Source: Zooshikella harenae (GTDB lineage Bacteria; Pseudomonadota; Gammaproteobacteria; Pseudomonadales; Zooshikellaceae). From it: a stretch of DNA of 64,000 nucleotides. Below, one piece after another: positions 1 through 8,484 of this stretch. Within the stretch, counting starts at the first letter, position 1. The number at the start of each line of letters is the position of its first letter. The notes beneath the pieces were generated by a model. That model had not been told where the DNA came from and did not search any database. It saw nothing but the letters and a program-made list of their open reading frames with translations. The DNA lies in assembly GCF_018837975.1 (NCBI RefSeq), contig NZ_JAGSOY010000020.1, positions 16,211 to 80,210 of the forward strand, read 5' to 3'. The translations under genes were made by a program, and so were the position numbers.

Positions 1-1001
1 TTTCCCAGCATGAAATCAATTGGATTGCTAACACAAGAAACATTTGTAGCCTAAATTTAAGCTGGACTAATATTGCAGAGTTCGTTCCTTTTAAATCACC
101 CAAAAGTATTCATGTGCTTTATCTATCTGGAACACCGTTAAAACATATCCAAAGTATCACACAGTTTCGCAACCTTGATACTTTATATTTGGACAACACT
201 AATATTCAATCATTACAAGATATCGCTAAATTAACAAAGTTAAAAGTACTGGCATTATATAATACTCCTCTGCAATCACTAAATGGTTTACAGCAACACC
301 AAACACTAGAGTCACTTTTTGCAAGTCGCACTCAAATACAAGATTTATCCCCACTCAAAAATATTCATAGTTTAAAACAACTTCACTTAAGAGGAACACC
401 TGTTCGTTCATTGATCCCACTTTTTGGACTGAGCAAGCTTGAAAAACTGAATATACAAGAATCAAAACTAACCTCTCTAAATGGTTTAGAGAATTCCAAG
501 TCACTTCATGACTTAAATGCACGTTACAGTGAACACCTTGAAGATATCTCTGCTATTCGATCATTAACTTCACTAGAGAAACTCAACCTAGGTGAAACAC
601 CTATTAAAGAAGTTGAAACGATTAGTAGACTTGAATATCTTAAAACGTTACATCTTAATTGGACAATCAATGTTCAGGACTATAGCCATCTTGCCCAGCT
701 GACTGAGTTAAAAGAACTTGAACTCAGTTTTATTCAAGATCGATCGCTGGATTTTATTTCTAGTCTAAATAATCTTTCATCACTTTATATCAGTTTCTCT
801 ACGGTTCCTCCACTCGATACGCTCATTAATAAAACATATTTAACTCATTTAAGTTTAAGAGGTACAGCCATTCACAATGTTTTACCGCTTACCTCAATGC
901 AACAGTTAAAGTGGCTAGACCTCAGGGAAACAATACTCCCCCCAGATCAAGTTCAACAGTTAATATACCAGCTACCACAAACAGATATACTATTTGAGTA
1001 G
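1..1001 (+). CDS. Leucine-rich-repeat protein, 5' end outside window
   Basis: The frame is open from the left edge (codons from position 3), so a GTG at 114 is unlikely to be the true start and the gene begins upstream of the window. About 333 residues are visible. They consist of about 14 leucine-rich repeats of roughly 22-23 residues, of the LxxLxLxxTxIxxL type (for example TLYLDNTNIQSL, QLHLRGTPVRSL, HLSLRGTAIHNV). The pattern is internalin/YopM-like rather than kinase-associated. The protein ends just after the last repeat, with no visible membrane anchor, sorting signal or catalytic domain in this part. LRR arrays bind proteins, but the partner and location cannot be told without the N-terminus. 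Family call is firm; function is unknown. Confidence 0.85.
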   Translation, partial: SQHEINWIANTRNICSLNLSWTNIAEFVPFKSPKSIHVLYLSGTPLKHIQSITQFRNLDTLYLDNTNIQSLQDIAKLTKLKVLALYNTPLQSLNGLQQHQTLESLFASRTQIQDLSPLKNIHSLKQLHLRGTPVRSLIPLFGLSKLEKLNIQESKLTSLNGLENSKSLHDLNARYSEHLEDISAIRSLTSLEKLNLGETPIKEVETISRLEYLKTLHLNWTINVQDYSHLAQLTELKELELSFIQDRSLDFISSLNNLSSLYISFSTVPPLDTLINKTYLTHLSLRGTAIHNVLPLTSMQQLKWLDLRETILPPDQVQQLIYQLPQTDILFE

Positions 1002-1009
1002 CTATTATA

Positions 1010-1037
1010 CCTAAAATAAATACAACTTCATTTTAGG
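1010..1037 (+). terminator. Weak stem-loop after LRR gene
   Basis: CCTAAAAT at 1010-1017 pairs with ATTTTAGG at 1030-1037 across a 12-base loop, just after the LRR stop codon. The stem is short and AT-rich and no U-tract follows, so this is a weak terminator candidate. The ATTTTAGG arm resembles a motif dispersed elsewhere in the window. Confidence 0.3.
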
Positions 1038-1064
1038 CATATTACATAGAATGGAACTTTAAAA

Positions 1065-2249
1065 GTGAACAGTACACTACCTCATAAAGACCATAAATCT
1101 AAAAATAAACTTAGCATCCTATATTTACAAATACTAAGCTTTTACTTTCTAACAAGTTTACATGCAAATGCTGAAACACCATATAATGACCATGAAAAAT
1201 ATTTGTTTGACGACACCCCAAAAATATCTGTACAAATCGAGCGTTTGAAAGCCGCTAAACGTCTATCGGACACAGGTTTGTATCTAGCGCAAACTAATAC
1301 TAACCTTAAACAAGCTGCAATAAACCCAGCTGTTGACCTACATATTCCTATCTATCCTCTATTTTCAGATGGTGAACGTAAAAAACGTCATATTTACCTT
1401 CCGCCAGGCACTCAAATTGATACCACAAATATTAATAATTGGCAGTTCCCTGTCGGTACAGTATTATGGAAATCATTTAGTGATAAAGACCGTTATTTAG
1501 AAACACGTATTGCTTATAAAATATCTTTGAGTGGTGCATCAGCCAGTGATCGATGGGAATACAAAACCTATCAATGGAACGAAGAACAAACCAATGCATT
1601 TATAACCCCTGCAGATCAACGCGTGAAAGTACCCAATAGTTTTCATACAATCCCAAGTAAAGCAGACTGTGAAAGCTGTCATAGTACTCACAATGACTAT
1701 GACTTTGCTTTGGGCTTTGATACCATTCAGCTCAGCGCCCACCCTCAAATGATTACTGGGGGAATTAATTTAGTAGATCTCTGGCTTAACAACCGCATAA
1801 AAACAAATAACCCCAAGTTTTTTGTACAATTAATGGACTACCAACTACCTGGCTCTTCAACTGAAAAGTGGCTGACAGGCTATATGCACACCAACTGTGG
1901 TTCTTGTCATAACAGTTATAAATATAGTTGTAGCAGTGATGAAAAACTAAACTTACGCCATAAATTACCCATTAATGTTAATAAACTTAACGCAGCAGAA
2001 AACAGCAATGTTTTAACAAGCAGTATAAATCAAACAATGGGTTCAGGTTACCTTATTGATACATATACTAAAGGCTACCAGCGTTTGCTAAATAGTGATC
2101 TATATTTACGTGTAGCTGAAAGTAATATGCCTTATGATCATGGTATAAGACGCAATATTGATCGAAAATTTTTAAAAAAACTTGAGGACTATATCCTTAA
2201 ACTTTCTGTAGCGCCAAAAATGAACAACAACATAAATTCAAACGAATGA
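1065..2249 (+). CDS. Exported two-haem cytochrome c-like protein
   Basis: 394 residues from a GTG start. A hydrophobic stretch at about 17-36 followed by ANAETPY looks like a signal peptide, so the protein should be periplasmic or outer-membrane associated. Two CxxCH haem-c motifs are present: CESCH (C202, C205, H206) and CGSCH (C278, C281, H282). The layout (an N-terminal beta-rich region with GTVLWKSF, then two well-spaced CxxCH motifs) fits the conserved family often annotated as HNE_0200-type hypothetical proteins. The redox partner is unknown. It stands 140 bp upstream of the SfmD-like gene on the same strand, so co-transcription is possible, but no functional link is evident. The start is uncertain because no good ribosome binding site is seen. 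Confidence 0.65.
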   Translation: MNSTLPHKDHKSKNKLSILYLQILSFYFLTSLHANAETPYNDHEKYLFDDTPKISVQIERLKAAKRLSDTGLYLAQTNTNLKQAAINPAVDLHIPIYPLFSDGERKKRHIYLPPGTQIDTTNINNWQFPVGTVLWKSFSDKDRYLETRIAYKISLSGASASDRWEYKTYQWNEEQTNAFITPADQRVKVPNSFHTIPSKADCESCHSTHNDYDFALGFDTIQLSAHPQMITGGINLVDLWLNNRIKTNNPKFFVQLMDYQLPGSSTEKWLTGYMHTNCGSCHNSYKYSCSSDEKLNLRHKLPINVNKLNAAENSNVLTSSINQTMGSGYLIDTYTKGYQRLLNSDLYLRVAESNMPYDHGIRRNIDRKFLKKLEDYILKLSVAPKMNNNINSNE

Positions 2250-2389
2250 TTATTGTATATAAATAACAAAATATATAGTATAAAAAGCTCACAACAAATA
2301 ATAACACCACACATTCATCACTAAAGATAGAGTAATTCATCTATAGGTGTTAGATAAAACCAATATACCCAAAGGGTAAATATGGAATT

Positions 2390-3427
2390 ATGGATTTTAC
2401 AATGCCTCAATCAACTAATTTTTATTTGGCTGTCCCAGAGTTAATACCTGAGCATGCTAAATCACTAGATATTTTACCCATTGTTTTAGAGACCGCTAAT
2501 AACTTATTAGATTTCCCCCTTACACTACCAGCTAAAAAATTTCATCAAACGCTACAAAAATACCTTAATACGCTAAATACATCACACACTGGTTTTTCTA
2601 AAGCAGATTGCGTATATATAGGAACAAAAGGTAATGAAGATAATGACCATGCCTTTAATATTATTCGCTCAACAGATAACCTTTCATTACTAATGCTAAG
2701 TAGTGCGCTTGAAGCCTTTAATTTTATTTTTAAAGAAGCGATGCAAGGAGGAACAACTTTAGATCAAACACAATGGGGACGTCTTATTTATGCACTATAT
2801 GCCCTTTTGAAACTGTTCAAGCAAGAGCAATCACATACTCATAATCCACCTTTAATCCCCCCCCCAGTAATGGAAAATACTCAGCGTGATGCACTTCAGC
2901 GTTGGACCAAAGGTCACTATGTATTTATGGTTTTTTGTCAAGGACTTATCATAGCCATAAATAGTTTTCGCAATGAAGTAAACGCTGGCAATACTGCAGC
3001 AGCACGCTATTATTTAAGTATAGCTACATCTATTATGTGGGGAGTTGAGTCTAGCTTCCGCTTTACTGGTGATTATACTTACAGTGAGTATGAAAAGTCT
3101 GTGCGTCCAACACTCACTCCACCCATTGCTCCTGAAGATATGAGTGGCCTACATTGGCGAGATCATGAACAACTCGTCAAACAACTTATCAATACGAAAA
3201 AAATATTCAATCAATTACCCTCAGAGCTACATGAAAGCAGAGACTCATTTTATGAGGCCATGTCAGAAAGTTACGATGCTCATAAATTTGTTTGCACACA
3301 ATTTGTTGGAGATGAATCTCCAAGCTTATTAATGCAATCCAGAAACCAAATATCAGCAGCAGATACATTAACCAATTTTAAAAAGTCTCGGCTAAATACA
3401 ATTCATACTAAATCGACTATTTCTTAA
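2390..3427 (+). CDS. SfmD/LmbB2-family haem peroxygenase (tyrosine ring hydroxylase)
   Basis: 345 residues. This family hydroxylates the ring of tyrosine or 3-methyltyrosine using H2O2 and a covalently tethered haem (SfmD in saframycin, LmbB2 in lincomycin biosynthesis). Seen here: the segment MSGLHWRDHE at 251-260, then YDAHKFVC at 295-302 followed by FVGDESPSLL. H259, H298 and C302 reproduce the HxnHxxxC haem motif, and the 39-residue His-His spacing equals that recalled for SfmD (His274/His313, Cys317). RWTKGHYVFM (171-180) and RPTLTPPIAPEDM (239-251) also match the family as remembered. Met5 (2402) is an alternative start. The next gene downstream is a SafC-like O-methyltransferase 38 bp away, which supports a role in making a substituted catechol amino acid. 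The exact substrate (tyrosine or 3-methyltyrosine) is not determined. Confidence 0.82.
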   Translation: MDFTMPQSTNFYLAVPELIPEHAKSLDILPIVLETANNLLDFPLTLPAKKFHQTLQKYLNTLNTSHTGFSKADCVYIGTKGNEDNDHAFNIIRSTDNLSLLMLSSALEAFNFIFKEAMQGGTTLDQTQWGRLIYALYALLKLFKQEQSHTHNPPLIPPPVMENTQRDALQRWTKGHYVFMVFCQGLIIAINSFRNEVNAGNTAAARYYLSIATSIMWGVESSFRFTGDYTYSEYEKSVRPTLTPPIAPEDMSGLHWRDHEQLVKQLINTKKIFNQLPSELHESRDSFYEAMSESYDAHKFVCTQFVGDESPSLLMQSRNQISAADTLTNFKKSRLNTIHTKSTIS

Positions 3428-3465
3428 AATTAGTATCAACAACTATACTGTAAAGGATTAACCAC

Positions 3466-4125
3466 ATGATACATCACGTTGAAACCAATCAAACGATTCT
3501 TAACTATATCCGTGATAACTCGCTAAGAGAAAGTAGCATTCTTAAAGCACTCCGTGATGAAACGGGAGAAATGCCTGAGTGCAACATGCAGATCATGCCA
3601 GAACAAGGACAATTTATGGCGCTACTGACAAAGATCACACATGCTCAGAAAGCGCTCGAAATAGGTGTTTTTACCGGATACAGCACACTTTGTGTAGCCC
3701 AAGCATTACCCGAAGATGGCTTACTGATTGGTTGTGATATCAATGAAGAATGGGTAAATATAGGCCGCCGCTATTGGCATGAAGCAGGAATTGATCATAA
3801 AATAAAAACCATGATTGGTGATGCTAAATCAAGCTTAACCAGCTTACTCGATGAAGGATTAGCAGGTACATTTGATATTGCCTTTATAGATGCAGATAAA
3901 GAAAACTATGACAGTTACTATGAGTCTGCATTGCAGTTAATCAAAAAAGGTGGTCTGCTTATTTTAGATAACACGCTCTGGTCTGGCGCTGTTGCAGATC
4001 CATCAATAGAGGATGAAGAAACCACATCACTACGTCAAATTAATAAAAAACTTCATCATGACAATCGAGTTGAGTTAAGCTTTTTACCTTTTGCTGATGG
4101 TTTAACACTTGCCTTAAAGTGTTAG
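3466..4125 (+). CDS. SafC-like catechol O-methyltransferase
   Basis: 219 residues, the usual length of cation-dependent class I O-methyltransferases (CCoAOMT/COMT family). The SAM motif [11 protein letters not shown] (65-75) and the Mg2+ ligands D142 (in FIDADKENY), D168 and N169 (in [10 protein letters not shown]) are all present. The N-terminus [17 protein letters not shown] and the PEQGQF segment closely resemble remembered SafC, the saframycin Mx1 catechol 4-O-methyltransferase of Myxococcus. AAGGA nine bases upstream supports the start. It follows the SfmD-like gene by 38 bp, so it probably methylates the catechol that enzyme creates. Related bacterial enzymes act on caffeate or other catechols, so the substrate is inferred from context. 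Confidence 0.85.
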   Translation: MIHHVETNQTILNYIRDNSLRESSILKALRDETGEMPECNMQIMPEQGQFMALLTKITHAQKALEIGVFTGYSTLCVAQALPEDGLLIGCDINEEWVNIGRRYWHEAGIDHKIKTMIGDAKSSLTSLLDEGLAGTFDIAFIDADKENYDSYYESALQLIKKGGLLILDNTLWSGAVADPSIEDEETTSLRQINKKLHHDNRVELSFLPFADGLTLALKC

Positions 4126-4294
4126 TGTACGTAACAACTAACAAATACTATTTGTGGACTTTGTCAGAAAATATCCATCGTGACTCAATATTTAAGTTTA
4201 ATAAACAAATTACAAACGATAGGTAAATCTACAATAGTCCACTCATGTCTTACTCACTGTTTATTTACTAGCCCACTACTTAATCATATAAAGT

Positions 4295-5788
4295 ATGGCG
4301 TATAACTCTATGTCTCACTTACCAACCTCCCTTAAAGCAACCACTAACGTTGAACAAACTAGTCACTCTCATCAGACTACTGCAACTACATCTAACCTTC
4401 ATTTAATACCAGGTTATCGGCATACACCACTGATTGGTTGGCGTTGGCAAGGGCTTCGCATGCTAAACGATCCTATTGGTTTTTTTATGAAAACATATAA
4501 AGCCTATGGACAAATAAGCAGCTGGGATAATACTGATCCAAAATATATTGCTATCTTTGGCCCAACGTTTCACCAAGCGTTATTTACCCAGTCAAAACAG
4601 TTTATTGCAGATGCATTTAGGGAAAGTCAATTTCCGGCTGGGTCGCCCATGGAACGGCTCAGTCTGGGATTACTGAGAATAAATGGTGAAAAACACCGCC
4701 AACACCGTCGACTAATGCAGCCTGCTTTCAAAAAAAACAGCATTGATCAATATCTCAATAGTATTACTTCGATCACTCAGGAAACTCTGGATACTTGGAG
4801 TTTAAACGAAGTTCGTCGTATTGATCAGGATATTACTTGCTTAATCACCCGAATTTCACTCAAGACTATGTTTGGGCTTGAACAAAATCCACTGTCGAAA
4901 AAGCTTGAGCATTACATAGCACTTTTATTAAAAACAGCGGGTTCCTCCACTACACTACTTTTTCCTGTTGATATTCCAGGAAGCACCTACCGTAAAATGT
5001 TGCAATGTGCTGCATCTATTGAAGCAATCATTAGAAATATGATCCACCAAAAATGTAAGGCTTCAACGCAAGACTATGATATATTATCAGCACTTATTGC
5101 AGCTCGAGATGATCAAGGGATTGGCTTCAGTGAAGATGAACTTATTGGTGAAGCATACACTGTACTATGTCATGAGAGCAGTGCCTCTGCAATTTTATGG
5201 ACGTTATTTTTATTAGACCAACATCCAGAAGAATATGCCCAATTACTCACAGAGCTACAAACAATCCTTAATAGTAAACCGCCTACCATAGAAGATTTAT
5301 CAAGATTAAACTATCTTGACTGGGTAATAAAAGAAAGCTTACGTTTATTTCCTCCTGCAGCTTTTGGTATTCGTTATGCTAATGAAGATGCCGAGCTAAA
5401 TGGCTATCCTATCAATAAAGATACAACTATTTTTTTCAGTGCGTATGTTTCGCACCGCATACCAGAAGTATTCAATCAGCCTTTACGTTTTAACCCCCAA
5501 CGCTGGGCATCACTTAAACCCTCTCCTTTTGAGTATATTGCATTTGGTGCAGGAGAACATAACTGTATGGGGCGCCATTTCGCCTTACTTGAAGTAAAAC
5601 TTATTTTGATTTTACTCTTACAGCGTTTTAGGCCCTCACTTATTACAGGTAGCAAGGTCGATCGTTCTATGCGAATTTCATTAGTCGCCAAACAAGGTTT
5701 AACTGTAAGGCTGGAAAAACCTAGTCGTTTTTTAAAAGCACCTAAAATAAAGGGAAATATTTTGGAGTCATTTGAAAAAAATGCATAA
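4295..5788 (+). CDS. Cytochrome P450 monooxygenase
   Basis: 497 residues. The haem-ligand loop FGAGEHNCMGRHF places the thiolate at about C424, the K-helix ExxR is in KESLR (about 345-349), and FNPQRW is the PERF-like segment. The I-helix reads LCHESSAS near 289-296: the acid is kept but the usual Thr pair is Ser-Ser and Cys replaces the usual Gly/Ala. An extended N-terminus of about 45 residues, Ser/Thr/His-rich, precedes the proline-rich hinge; there is no clear membrane anchor, so it is probably soluble and needs a separate ferredoxin/reductase, none of which is in the window. Its 3' end overlaps the following methyltransferase, implying coupled translation and a shared pathway. A 169-bp gap separates it from the O-methyltransferase. 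Confidence 0.92.
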   Translation: MAYNSMSHLPTSLKATTNVEQTSHSHQTTATTSNLHLIPGYRHTPLIGWRWQGLRMLNDPIGFFMKTYKAYGQISSWDNTDPKYIAIFGPTFHQALFTQSKQFIADAFRESQFPAGSPMERLSLGLLRINGEKHRQHRRLMQPAFKKNSIDQYLNSITSITQETLDTWSLNEVRRIDQDITCLITRISLKTMFGLEQNPLSKKLEHYIALLLKTAGSSTTLLFPVDIPGSTYRKMLQCAASIEAIIRNMIHQKCKASTQDYDILSALIAARDDQGIGFSEDELIGEAYTVLCHESSASAILWTLFLLDQHPEEYAQLLTELQTILNSKPPTIEDLSRLNYLDWVIKESLRLFPPAAFGIRYANEDAELNGYPINKDTTIFFSAYVSHRIPEVFNQPLRFNPQRWASLKPSPFEYIAFGAGEHNCMGRHFALLEVKLILILLLQRFRPSLITGSKVDRSMRISLVAKQGLTVRLEKPSRFLKAPKIKGNILESFEKNA

Positions 5789-6392
5789 ATATATAAAACG
5801 AGACCCTGGTTATATTGACATTTTTAATCGCATAGCCCCGTTATATGATCAAAAATATGGTCAAGATTGCGTAACAGCGCAAACTAAGGTGTTTAATTGG
5901 GCAACTAATAGTTACTCAACTGCCCCCGCCAAAATATTGGATATAGGCTGTGGAACAGGTACTTTGTTACAACAACTATCAAATTTTTGGCCTGAATCTC
6001 AAGTTATTGGTCTTGATCCAGCCCAAGCAATGATTGAACAAGCCAGTAAAAAATTGCCACATGCTAAATTTATTACTAAAAAAGCAGAAACAATTCCACT
6101 CGCCAATAACACCATTGATCTTGTAATCTGTACAACATCATTTGGTCACTTGCGTAACCAGCTTTCGGTATTAAAAGAAATAAATCGAGTTCTTTGCCAC
6201 AGTGGTATTTTCATTCTTGCAGAGCACTGCCCTCCAAATTTTTTTGTTAAGTTCTTCCTCTATATTATTCAACGTTTACCCAATTTAAAAGCACTACCAG
6301 ACATTAAAGTACTACTCAAGAAATCAGGACTAACGCCAATTCAAGAAGAGATAACCGACGATCATTTTATTATATTAAAGTCAATAAAATAA
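5781..6392 (+). CDS. SAM-dependent methyltransferase (UbiE/Methyltransf_11 type)
   Basis: About 203 residues from the ATG at 5781; a TTG at 5772 would add three. The P450 stop codon lies inside this start (overlap of 8 or 17 bp), and GGAG at 5764-5767 inside the P450 gene serves as ribosome binding site, so the two are translationally coupled. Motif I is ILDIGCGTGTLL, motif II region VIGLDPAQAMIEQA, and VICTTSFGHLRN follows as in class I methyltransferases. The C-terminal quarter is hydrophobic (FFVKFFLYIIQRL). The fold does not separate C-, N- and O-methylation. In context, a C-methyltransferase (as needed for 3-methyltyrosine) or an N-methyltransferase is possible; both are inference. Confidence 0.8.
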   Translation: MHKYIKRDPGYIDIFNRIAPLYDQKYGQDCVTAQTKVFNWATNSYSTAPAKILDIGCGTGTLLQQLSNFWPESQVIGLDPAQAMIEQASKKLPHAKFITKKAETIPLANNTIDLVICTTSFGHLRNQLSVLKEINRVLCHSGIFILAEHCPPNFFVKFFLYIIQRLPNLKALPDIKVLLKKSGLTPIQEEITDDHFIILKSIK

Positions 6393-6491
6393 AAATATTA
6401 TATACCTAATACTTCTACTACTATGGCACTTTTTTATACCTAAAATGATTCTTGATGAGTATATTTAAAGTATTTTTGTATGGAGCCAGCA

Positions 6492-8003
6492 ATGTCAAAA
6501 ACAGCAAACGTTATCATAGTGGGCGCAGGTCCAGCTGGATTAACACTCGCTACCGAACTTGCCAACGCAGGTATTCAAACACATATTATCGAACGAAGAG
6601 CTAAACCCAGTAATTTATCTCGAGCATTTGGCATTTTACCACACACCCTTGAATTACTTGATATGAGGGGACGTGCGGATATACTCATTAATAATGGGAC
6701 GCCTTGGGTACATGCACCACTGGGTGATGGCAAACATAGCCTTGACTTTAGTCGTTTACAAAGCCGATTTCCATTCATGCTAATCATTCCACAGTGTAAA
6801 GCTGAAGCTCATTTTGAAGCGATGGCATTAAAAGCGGGTGTAAAAATTACTCGAGGCATGGAAGTAATCGATATAAAACAAACTTCTCAACACGTTATAA
6901 CTACTGTAAAAACGGCTAAAGGTATCAACCATTTACAAGCAGACTATGTGATTGGTTGTGATGGAGTGAAAAGCACCATTCGTCAGTTACTAAATATTGA
7001 GTTTCCAGGGTTTCGCTATGACTGCACATTAAGTATTGCTGATGTTCATTTAACTTATCCTCCAGAACCTAAAGTTTATGCTCGTACCACTAAACGAGGT
7101 ATGGTTGCTGTTTTTCCATTTGATGATGGATCTTTCCGCCTTATTGTACTTGACCATCACTATATGCATATCCCGGTAGAAAATCCACTCACGCTCGATG
7201 AACTTAATGATAGTGTACAAGGTATTCTTGGCAGGGACTTGGGCATTCACCAACCCACCTGGATGTCACGCTTTCGCAGTGAACAACGCCAGGCAGATAA
7301 GTACCAGGTCGGTCGTGTATTTTTGGCGGGTGATGCTGCCCATACTCATATACCCTCAGGCGGACAAGGTCTGCAAATAGCCATTCAGGATGCAATCAAT
7401 CTAGGTTGGAAATTAATTGCTGTACTAAAAGGCCAAGCACCAACTGAGTTATTACAAAGCTATGAACAAGAACGACGCGCAATAAATAGTAAAATACTCA
7501 AAAACACAGATAAAATATTTAAATACGAAATATCCCGTAGTCTTCCAGCTCGAATACTTCGTCATTTAAGTGTACTACTAATGAGTGTTCCATTTATTCA
7601 ATTATTAGTTATCAAACAACTTTCAGGTGTAACATTACGCTACCCATTTCCAAAACAAGGATCACATAAGCTAGTAGGAAAAAGAGTACCAGATATCATG
7701 TTAATTGATGAGTTTGGTCACACACATCGTATTTATGAGACGTTAAGAAGACAGCAATTTATATTAATTGATCAAACCACGAATAGTCATTTTATTAAAA
7801 ATTATATCAATACTGGTAATGAACAGCTTGTAGTGTTAACAGGTCAAATTCAACCGCCACACCAATTACCATGTGCCCTATTGATAAGGCCTGATGGCTA
7901 CATATTGTGGACGGCCCAATCAGAAAACAACACCACCCTACCAAGCGTACTGGAAAAGTGGCTTCCTAAAAAAGTGCATAAAGACCAACCATTGGCTGCT
8001 TAA
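6492..8003 (+). CDS. FAD-dependent aromatic hydroxylase (PheA/TfdB type)
   Basis: 503 residues from the ATG at 6492, chosen because GGAG sits six bases upstream; an in-frame ATG at 6480 lies before that site. The N-terminal dinucleotide fold is IIVGAGPAGLTLA, the middle motif is GCDGVKSTIR, and the second FAD motif is FLAGDAAHTHIP (about 277-288), followed by GGQGLQIAIQDA. A C-terminal thioredoxin-like region of about 100 residues is typical of phenol and polyketide hydroxylases in this group. It uses NAD(P)H and O2 to hydroxylate an activated aromatic ring. As last gene of the set it may oxidise the methylated catechol to a quinone or dihydroquinone, as proposed for similar genes in saframycin-type pathways. 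Substrate is inference. Confidence 0.88.
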   Translation: MSKTANVIIVGAGPAGLTLATELANAGIQTHIIERRAKPSNLSRAFGILPHTLELLDMRGRADILINNGTPWVHAPLGDGKHSLDFSRLQSRFPFMLIIPQCKAEAHFEAMALKAGVKITRGMEVIDIKQTSQHVITTVKTAKGINHLQADYVIGCDGVKSTIRQLLNIEFPGFRYDCTLSIADVHLTYPPEPKVYARTTKRGMVAVFPFDDGSFRLIVLDHHYMHIPVENPLTLDELNDSVQGILGRDLGIHQPTWMSRFRSEQRQADKYQVGRVFLAGDAAHTHIPSGGQGLQIAIQDAINLGWKLIAVLKGQAPTELLQSYEQERRAINSKILKNTDKIFKYEISRSLPARILRHLSVLLMSVPFIQLLVIKQLSGVTLRYPFPKQGSHKLVGKRVPDIMLIDEFGHTHRIYETLRRQQFILIDQTTNSHFIKNYINTGNEQLVVLTGQIQPPHQLPCALLIRPDGYILWTAQSENNTTLPSVLEKWLPKKVHKDQPLAA

Positions 8004-8023
8004 TCTACATTGTAGATACAGAT

Positions 8024-8057
8024 ACTCTCTCTTAAAACTATAACGGTAAGAGAGAGT
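8024..8057 (+). terminator. Stem-loop after FAD hydroxylase
   Basis: ACTCTCTCTTA at 8024-8034 pairs perfectly with TAAGAGAGAGT at 8047-8057, followed by AAATTTT. It lies 21 bp after the hydroxylase stop and probably ends the 2390-8003 transcription unit, though the U-tract is weak. Confidence 0.6.
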
Positions 8058-8087
8058 AAATTTTAAATACTCCACTGTATACACAAC

Positions 8088-8362
8088 TCAATCGTAAAAA
8101 ATTATTTTATTAATCCTAAAATTGCTTTTGGTTTATTGCTTTATTTAGCCAGTTTGTCTCGTCTTATGCATCCAATAACATGACAAAGTCATTACTTATC
8201 ATTATCCCCTTCTTGTTTGACAGGCTATGGTACTCAACAATTGCTGTATTGCTTTCTAAACCTACAGTATTAAATAAGCTTAATAAAAATGCTATTTGGT
8301 TAGATCGAATAATGGGATGTATTTTATTACTGTTAGCGTTAAAGGTTGTTTTAACTTCGTGA
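8088..8362 (+). pseudogene. Remnant of a LysE/RhtB-type exporter
   Basis: The 60-codon frame at 8180-8362 ends in WLDRIMGCILLLLALKVVL, which has the look of the last membrane segment of LysE/RhtB amino-acid exporters, preceded by FLFDRLWYS. Upstream, a different frame (8088 to about 8178) reads SIVKNYFINPKIAFGLLLYL, matching the central NPK segment of the same family. The two pieces join at about 8175 with a frameshift, and the N-terminal half is missing. This looks like a decayed exporter gene. A small two-helix protein from 8180 remains a formal alternative. Confidence 0.55.
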
Positions 8363-8484
8363 TCGCCTTATTAAATGCCTAAACATCAAGTTTCGTACTA
8401 CTCTTAACATAAAGAAAAAGCACTAAGGAAGGTGGAACCTACAACACACTATAGTAAGTATGTATCCCAAAGGCAGCACTATGT

